Positions 59,579 through 64,000 of a DNA stretch of 64,000 bases are shown piece after piece. Source of the DNA: Sphingopyxis chilensis (lineage in GTDB: Bacteria > Pseudomonadota > Alphaproteobacteria > Sphingomonadales > Sphingomonadaceae); the NCBI RefSeq assembly GCF_035930445.1, contig NZ_CP142394.1, positions 91,001 to 155,000 on the forward strand, written 5' to 3'. The position numbers and the translations under genes are program-made. The notes below the pieces were generated by a model that saw only the letters and a program-made list of their open reading frames with translations, ran no database searches and was not told where the DNA came from. Position 1 is the first letter of the stretch; every line of letters starts with the position of its first letter.

Positions 59579-61135
59579 ATGCGCCGCTGGCCGTTCCTGT
59601 TGTCGATGCTCGCCGCGTCCCCGGCGGCGGCGCAGCCGGCGGTCACTTCCTCGGCACCCGATTCGGTGTCGGTCAGCGTTTTTCGCGATCCCCGACGCGA
59701 CGAGGGCGGAGAGATTTCACCCGGCTGGTTGAACGGCTTCGCGCTGATCTCGGAAAAACGGACGGTCGATCTGCCGGCGGGCGAGGCGGCGATACGATTC
59801 GAGGGCGTCGCCGAGGGGATGATCGCGGTGTCGGCGATCGTCACCGGCCTGCCCGGGGGCGTGGTGCAGAAGAATCGCGACGCGGCGCTGCTCTCGCCTG
59901 CCAGCCTCCTCGACGGATCGCTCGGCAACCGCGTCCATATCCGCCGCACCAACCGCGCGACGGGCAAGGTCACCGAGGAGGAAGCGATCATCCGCTCGGG
60001 GCCGGCGGGGGCCGTCGTGCTTCAGACACGGGCGGGCTATGAGGCGCTACGCTGCACCGGCATTCCCGAGACGGTCCTTTACGATGGCGTGCCCGCGGGG
60101 CTGACCGCCAAGCCGACGCTGTCGGTGACGACGCGCAGCCCGACGGCGCAGCGCGCCACGGTCACGCTGACCTATCTATCGACCGGCTTCGACTGGGCGA
60201 GCAATTATGTCGCGCGCGTGCGCGAGGACGGCAAGACGCTCGACCTTTTTGCCTGGCTGACGGTCGCCAACAGCAATGGCGAAAGCTTTGCCGATGCCGG
60301 GCTCGCCGCTATCGCGGGCACGCTGAACAAGGTCAGCGATTTCGAGGAACTCGCCGAGCGCCCGCGCACGCCCCCGCTTCATTTGCGCTGCTTTCCGACC
60401 GGCAGCGGACGCTATGGCGCTCCGCCCCCACCTCCGCCGCCGCCCGCGCCTCCCCCCCCGGCGATGGACGCCGGCATGGACAGCATCGTCGTCACCGCGC
60501 AGCGCAGGCCGAGTGCCGAGATGTTGTCGGCCGTTGCGGTCGTGGCGAGTCAGGAGGATGTGGGCGATCTCAAGCTCTATCGCGTGCCCATCCCGGTCAC
60601 CGTCGCCGCAAACGGGCAGAAACAGGTGGCGCTGCTCGTCAAGGACGGCGTGCCGTTTCGCACCATCTACCGCCTGCGCGTCCATCCCGGCGACGAAGGG
60701 GAGGCGATGATGCCCGAAATCCTGCTGCGGATGCAGAACCGGGAAGCCGGAGGTTTGGGGGTTCCGCTGCCAAGCGGGCAGGCGGCGGTGTTCGAACCGG
60801 TCGGCGGCCGGGACATGCTCGTCGGCGAGGGGCCGATGCGCGACCATGCGGTCGGCGAAAAGGTCGATCTCGTCATCGGCGAGAGCAGCCAGGTGCGAAT
60901 CGACGTCGAGAATTATGTGCCGCCGAAGAATGGCGAGCACGATTATCGCATCACCGTGACCAATGCGAACCCGCACCCGGCGGATGTCGAACTCGGCTTC
61001 GACGTCGATGACAGCGACCGACTCGATTCGCGCATCCGCAAGCTTCCCCGCCGCGACGGACTGCTCACCTGGGTCGTCCGGGTGCCCGCGAACGGCAGCA
61101 AGACCTTCCCCTACCGCGTGAAGGCGGAAGACTAG
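59579..61135 (+). CDS. Exported DUF4139 protein with inserted polyproline/TonB-box-like motif
   Basis: This 518-residue paralogue of the preceding DUF4139 protein has a signal peptide (ends ASPAAAQ). It keeps the same core strands (LTYLSTGFDWASNYVARV and a C-terminal VPANGSKTFPYRV). Between residues 280 and 320 an insert absent from its neighbour holds a polyproline run (282-294) and then DSIVVTAQRRPSAEM. The octapeptide IVVTAQRR is identical to the plug start of the TonB-dependent receptor at 25953-28223. The start at 59579 is inferred from the signal peptide; no strong Shine-Dalgarno is visible. The role is unknown. Confidence 0.82.
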   Translation: MRRWPFLLSMLAASPAAAQPAVTSSAPDSVSVSVFRDPRRDEGGEISPGWLNGFALISEKRTVDLPAGEAAIRFEGVAEGMIAVSAIVTGLPGGVVQKNRDAALLSPASLLDGSLGNRVHIRRTNRATGKVTEEEAIIRSGPAGAVVLQTRAGYEALRCTGIPETVLYDGVPAGLTAKPTLSVTTRSPTAQRATVTLTYLSTGFDWASNYVARVREDGKTLDLFAWLTVANSNGESFADAGLAAIAGTLNKVSDFEELAERPRTPPLHLRCFPTGSGRYGAPPPPPPPPAPPPPAMDAGMDSIVVTAQRRPSAEMLSAVAVVASQEDVGDLKLYRVPIPVTVAANGQKQVALLVKDGVPFRTIYRLRVHPGDEGEAMMPEILLRMQNREAGGLGVPLPSGQAAVFEPVGGRDMLVGEGPMRDHAVGEKVDLVIGESSQVRIDVENYVPPKNGEHDYRITVTNANPHPADVELGFDVDDSDRLDSRIRKLPRRDGLLTWVVRVPANGSKTFPYRVKAED

Positions 61136-61524
61136 GTGGGGGGCAGCGGGCGGGGGCGGTGATTCTCGTCGAGCGCGACGAAGGTGAACAGTCCTTCGGT
61201 AACGCGCTCCTCGGTCCGCCCGCCGTCGCGCGTTGCGATCACTTCGATCCGGATGCCCATCGAGGTGCGTCCGCGCCGCTCGAGATGCGCATAGACCGAG
61301 ATGATGTCGCGGAGCAGGATCGGCGCGATGAACTCCATCGTTTCGATTGCCACCGTGGCGACCGCGCCCTGCGCCTCGCGCCCGGCGACGATTCCGCCCG
61401 CGATATCCATCTGGGAGAGAACCCAGCCGCCGAAGATATGGCCGTTGGCATTGATGTCGGCAGGGCGCGGGACGACGCGCAATATCGGATCGCGCGGGCA
61501 GTCGGGGGAGGGCTTATCGGTCAT
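61132..61524 (-). CDS. Acyl-CoA thioesterase, YciA-type hotdog fold
   Basis: This 130-residue hotdog thioesterase begins with PRDPILRVVPRPADINANGHIFGGWVLSQMD, the YciA/acyl-CoA hydrolase signature, where Asn, His and Asp around ADINANGHIFGG are conserved. It hydrolyses medium to long acyl-CoA in family members. Its stop and the stop of the convergent DUF4139 gene share CTAG at 61132-61135. The start overlaps the end of the upstream membrane-protein gene by 11 bp. Confidence 0.9.
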   Translation of the reverse strand: MTDKPSPDCPRDPILRVVPRPADINANGHIFGGWVLSQMDIAGGIVAGREAQGAVATVAIETMEFIAPILLRDIISVYAHLERRGRTSMGIRIEVIATRDGGRTEERVTEGLFTFVALDENHRPRPLPPT

Positions 61525-61822
61525 GATTCATATCCGGATCGTCTGCAAAAGGGTCTTCGATCGATTCATCGTGGCCGCTGCCACTCGACAGGAAGACGAG
61601 TCCCATCAGCGCTGCGCCGAGCATCACCGACAGGCCGACGCCGGCCGCGGTCGCGATGATCATGTGGATCGTCAGCGTCTCACCCATCGTGAAGCGGAGC
61701 CAGCCGAGCGCGCCGACGACAGCGAGCAGCGACACAAGCGCCATGCCCTTCATCAGCCGGCGATAGCGTGCCCAGGCGATGTTCGACGTGTCGCGATTGT
61801 CGAGCGGGGAACGTTTGACCAT
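61514..61822 (-). CDS. Small two-helix membrane protein
   Basis: This 102-residue protein has two transmembrane segments (about 27-45 and 52-76: MALVSLLAVVGALGWLRF and HMIIATAAGVGLSVMLGAAL...GLVFL) and an acidic C-terminal tail ending DPFADDPDMNHDR. GGAGG lies 5-6 bases before the ATG at 61822; the longer in-frame extension to 61930 is not coding-like. It overlaps the thioesterase gene downstream by 11 bp. I recognise no family or function. Confidence 0.72.
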   Translation of the reverse strand: MVKRSPLDNRDTSNIAWARYRRLMKGMALVSLLAVVGALGWLRFTMGETLTIHMIIATAAGVGLSVMLGAALMGLVFLSSGSGHDESIEDPFADDPDMNHDR

Positions 61823-61947
61823 GCGCGCCTCCATGGACCAAGCCGCCGTCGCGGCCAAGCGCCATCGCGGTCGGTGGGACGTTTCGTCCCACCGGCGAAT
61901 CATGATAGGCTCGCCCGGCAACAGAACCAAATATGGGAGCGGCAGCT

Positions 61948-62373
61948 ATGACGATCGGAGCGATTCTTCGTGAACGGACCGGGACGGTGATTGCGGCGCG
62001 GCCGGTCGACACGGTGCGCGCGGTGATCGACCTGCTCGCGCAGAATCGGATCGGCGCGGTGCCGGTCGTCGAGGGCGACGCGGTCGTGGGCATTTTTTCC
62101 GAGCGCGACATCGTGCGGCTCTTGTCGTCCTATGGCCCCGCCGCGCTCGACCGTACGCTCGACGATGTCATGACCAAATCGCCCGTCACCTGCGATCCGA
62201 ACATGGCCGTGATCGGGGCGTTGTCGCAAATGACGCAGAAACGGATTCGACACCTGCCGGTGGTCGATGGAGCCAGGATGGTCGGTTTTGTGTCGATCGG
62301 TGACCTGGTGAAATACCGAATCGACCGGATCGAGGCCGAAGCCGCGGCGATGCGCGACTATATTGCATCCTGA
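61948..62373 (+). CDS. CBS-domain pair protein
   Basis: This protein of about 141 residues consists of two CBS domains (RPVDTVRAVIDLLAQNRIGAVPVVEG and DPNMAVIGALSQMTQKRIRHLPVVDG). Such Bateman modules bind adenine nucleotides and sense energy state; the partner is unknown. The start at 61948 is preferred over an ATG 15 bp earlier because GGGAG lies 8 bases before it. It converges on the flippase gene with a 16-bp overlap of coding ends. Confidence 0.9.
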   Translation: MTIGAILRERTGTVIAARPVDTVRAVIDLLAQNRIGAVPVVEGDAVVGIFSERDIVRLLSSYGPAALDRTLDDVMTKSPVTCDPNMAVIGALSQMTQKRIRHLPVVDGARMVGFVSIGDLVKYRIDRIEAEAAAMRDYIAS

Positions 62374-63890
62374 ACGGGCGCGTCGGCCGCGGGCGCCGGG
62401 CGGCGGAGCACCAGGCGAATCACTTCGGCGAGCGCCTTTCGCTCGAGCAGCCACAACAGTGTGCCGTAAAGCGCTACGCCGAGGCCGACGAGCAAGGCGA
62501 GCTGGAGCGGGGCGGCAAGGCCGAGTGATTCGAGGGCCTGGCCCGCGAAGCCGACCCCGATCGCCATCACCAGCGCGGGCGCGAGGCCTGGCAGCATCGC
62601 GCGGGCTATATCCCATAAGGATACGCCGATCAGCGGTGACGAAAGCCGCGCGGTGATGACGAGGAGCAGCGGCGCGGCGACCAGCCATGCCCATGCCATG
62701 CCGACCAAACCCCACTCGGCACCGACGAGAAACGAGACGGGAAAGAGAATCGCGCCGCTCATCGCGGAGAACATCGAAATCGACGGCTTGCCGAGGGCAT
62801 TGGTGACCGGGGCGAAGAGAATCTGGACCGTCATCAGGATCAGCGCGAGCGAGATGAGCTGGATATAAGGCACCATGCCGAGCCACTTGGCGCCGAAGAG
62901 TGTCTCGATCATCGGTCCGGCGACCACGGCGAGCCCGCAATAAAAGGGCGCAGCGACAAGCATCAGGATGCGCACCGTCTTGAGGAAGGACCAGCGCACC
63001 GCGGCGGCATCCTTCTTGATTCGCGCATAGGCGGGAAAGGCGACCTCGTTCAGCGGCGGTACGAACTTCGCCATGAAGATCTGCGCGAGGAAGAGCGCCT
63101 CGGCATAAAGGCCGAGCGCGTGCGCATCGAATCGCGCGCCGGCGATGAAAATGTCCGACTGGCTCTGCACCAGCCAGAAGAGCTGGCTGAACAGCACCGC
63201 CGAGCCGAATCCGACGATCTGGCCGCAACCCTTGAAGTTGAAACTGGGCCAGACAAGCAGCCGCGCCACCAAGGTCAGCCCGATCGCGCGCGTCCAGAAC
63301 ATGGCGATCGGAGCATAGACGAGCGTCCACACGCCATAACCCGCGAGCGCGCAGCCAAGCGCGGTGCCTGCGCCCGCGAGCGCCGCCAGCAGGTTGACGA
63401 TCGCCTGGCGCCGGAAATCGAGCGCGCGACTCATCATCACTTCGGGGAGCGCGATAAAGGGCGTCGCGAGGAAGAGCAGCGCCTGCACGCGAAGAAGGTC
63501 TGCGACCATAGGCTGCCCATAATAGGCGGCGGCGAGCGGGGCACCGAAGAACTGGATCGCCGCGAGCAACGCGTTGAGCAACAGCAGCAGGCCGAATGCT
63601 TGCCTGATTCGGAACGGGTCGACCGAGTCGGATTGCACCAATGCACTCGCGAATCCCCATCCGTTGAGGAAGGCGAGGAAGGAAAGGACGACCTGCGTCA
63701 TCGCGAAAAGCCCGTAATCGGCCGGATTGAGCAGTCGAATCACGAGCAGCGTGGAGGCCCAGGTGATGATTTGCGCCAGAATCTGGCTGCCCGAACGCCA
63801 GATCACCGCGCTTCTTACGCGGCTTCCGAATGCCTCGGCACTTTCTTCCTCTGCGCCGACGCCCTTGAATTCCGCGGTTTCACTCACCAT
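62358..63890 (-). CDS. MOP-superfamily polysaccharide flippase (Wzx-like)
   Basis: This 510-residue integral membrane protein has 12-14 predicted transmembrane helices. It begins with RVRSAVIWRSGSQILAQIITW and RLLNPADYGLFAMTQVVLSF, the opening signature of Wzx-type O-antigen or exopolysaccharide flippases. It would move lipid-linked sugar across the inner membrane. No glycosyltransferase genes flank it in this window. The hydrophilic N-terminal 22 residues precede the first helix. AGGAC lies just before the ATG. The substrate is unknown. Confidence 0.88.
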   Translation of the reverse strand: MVSETAEFKGVGAEEESAEAFGSRVRSAVIWRSGSQILAQIITWASTLLVIRLLNPADYGLFAMTQVVLSFLAFLNGWGFASALVQSDSVDPFRIRQAFGLLLLLNALLAAIQFFGAPLAAAYYGQPMVADLLRVQALLFLATPFIALPEVMMSRALDFRRQAIVNLLAALAGAGTALGCALAGYGVWTLVYAPIAMFWTRAIGLTLVARLLVWPSFNFKGCGQIVGFGSAVLFSQLFWLVQSQSDIFIAGARFDAHALGLYAEALFLAQIFMAKFVPPLNEVAFPAYARIKKDAAAVRWSFLKTVRILMLVAAPFYCGLAVVAGPMIETLFGAKWLGMVPYIQLISLALILMTVQILFAPVTNALGKPSISMFSAMSGAILFPVSFLVGAEWGLVGMAWAWLVAAPLLLVITARLSSPLIGVSLWDIARAMLPGLAPALVMAIGVGFAGQALESLGLAAPLQLALLVGLGVALYGTLLWLLERKALAEVIRLVLRRPAPAADAPVQDAI

Positions 63891-63959
63891 TTTGTCCTTC
63901 TGGCCAGGGTCTCTCCCGGCGCCTCGAACAACTTTTGAAACAAAATTGCAAAAAGGTTG

Positions 63960-63988
63960 TTGACGCGAATCAGAGAGGGGCCTAGAGG
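63960..63988 (+). promoter_or_regulatory. Strong promoter at the right edge, facing out of the window
   Basis: TTGACG (63960-63965), a 17-base spacer and TAGAGG (63983-63988) form a promoter reading rightwards. An A-rich tract and GTTG precede it. In sphingomonads such A-rich-GTTGACG sequences are usually upstream of rRNA or tRNA genes, so a stable RNA gene may begin beyond 64000. Only 12 bases after the -10 box are visible. Confidence 0.45.
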
Positions 63989-64000
63989 CCTGTTCACCGG

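Overview
The window is GC-rich (roughly 65 %) alphaproteobacterial chromosome. Gene content and order point to the Sphingomonadaceae, most like Sphingopyxis: the run mutY / DUF721 / two DsbA-like proteins / smc, the set hisS-prfA-prmC-DUF4167, paired DUF4139 proteins, TonB-dependent receptors whose plug begins IVVTAQRR, a small DNDDP-type membrane protein, and many short palindromic intergenic elements. The genus is an inference from style and synteny. There is no prophage, insertion sequence, CRISPR array or rRNA/tRNA gene inside the window. A promoter-like site at the right edge suggests a strongly expressed gene just beyond it.

Layout. 1-3838 (minus): 5' half of smc, two thiol-disulfide oxidoreductases and a DciA-like protein. 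3853-7060 (plus): mutY, a serine beta-lactamase-fold hydrolase and nudC, coupled. 7161-9375 (minus): two exported proteins, the first of lower GC than its surroundings. 9455-18456 (minus): a dense 14-gene run headed by a tetR gene and holding three glutathione transferases, four VOC/PhnB-like proteins, a GFA-family protein, DUF899, a doubled DUF1428, an alpha/beta hydrolase, DUF4287 and DoxX. It looks like one electrophile/aldehyde detoxification cassette under an autorepressed promoter. 18619-22239 (plus): comM, DUF1905 and a diguanylate cyclase. 22268-23879 (minus): an M23 peptidase and a bactofilin, overlapping. 24121-28223: an ICMT-like methyltransferase, a small exported protein and a TonB-dependent receptor.

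28589-37105 is rpoB-rpoC, with its own near-consensus promoter and no rplJL directly upstream, closed by a textbook terminator. 37280-39324 pairs a HerA-like ATPase with a divergent globin-like protein. 39373-48000 holds an M1 aminopeptidase, a cytochrome P450, a small membrane protein, a hotdog thioesterase with an 18-bp palindrome at its start, a stand-alone ComEC-like metallo-beta-lactamase, queF and a proline-rich membrane protein. 48092-51676 holds a sulfurtransferase, cystathionine beta-lyase and MscS channel, meeting ppa. 51813-53747 is an M61 peptidase. 53843-58076 is the translation block hisS-prfA-prmC plus a DUF4167 protein. 58153-61135 holds two DUF4139 proteins, one with an inserted polyproline/TonB-box-like motif. 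The window ends with a YciA-type thioesterase, a small membrane protein, a CBS-pair protein and a Wzx-type flippase.

The best candidate for an undescribed system is the TetR-controlled cassette at 9455-18456. Smaller oddities are the terminator whose stem carries the next gene's Shine-Dalgarno (58118-58155), the TonB-box-like motif in a DUF4139 protein, the globin-like partner of the HerA ATPase, and the ComEC-like hydrolase with an unfamiliar C-terminal domain. All calls come from reading the sequence; no database search was run.
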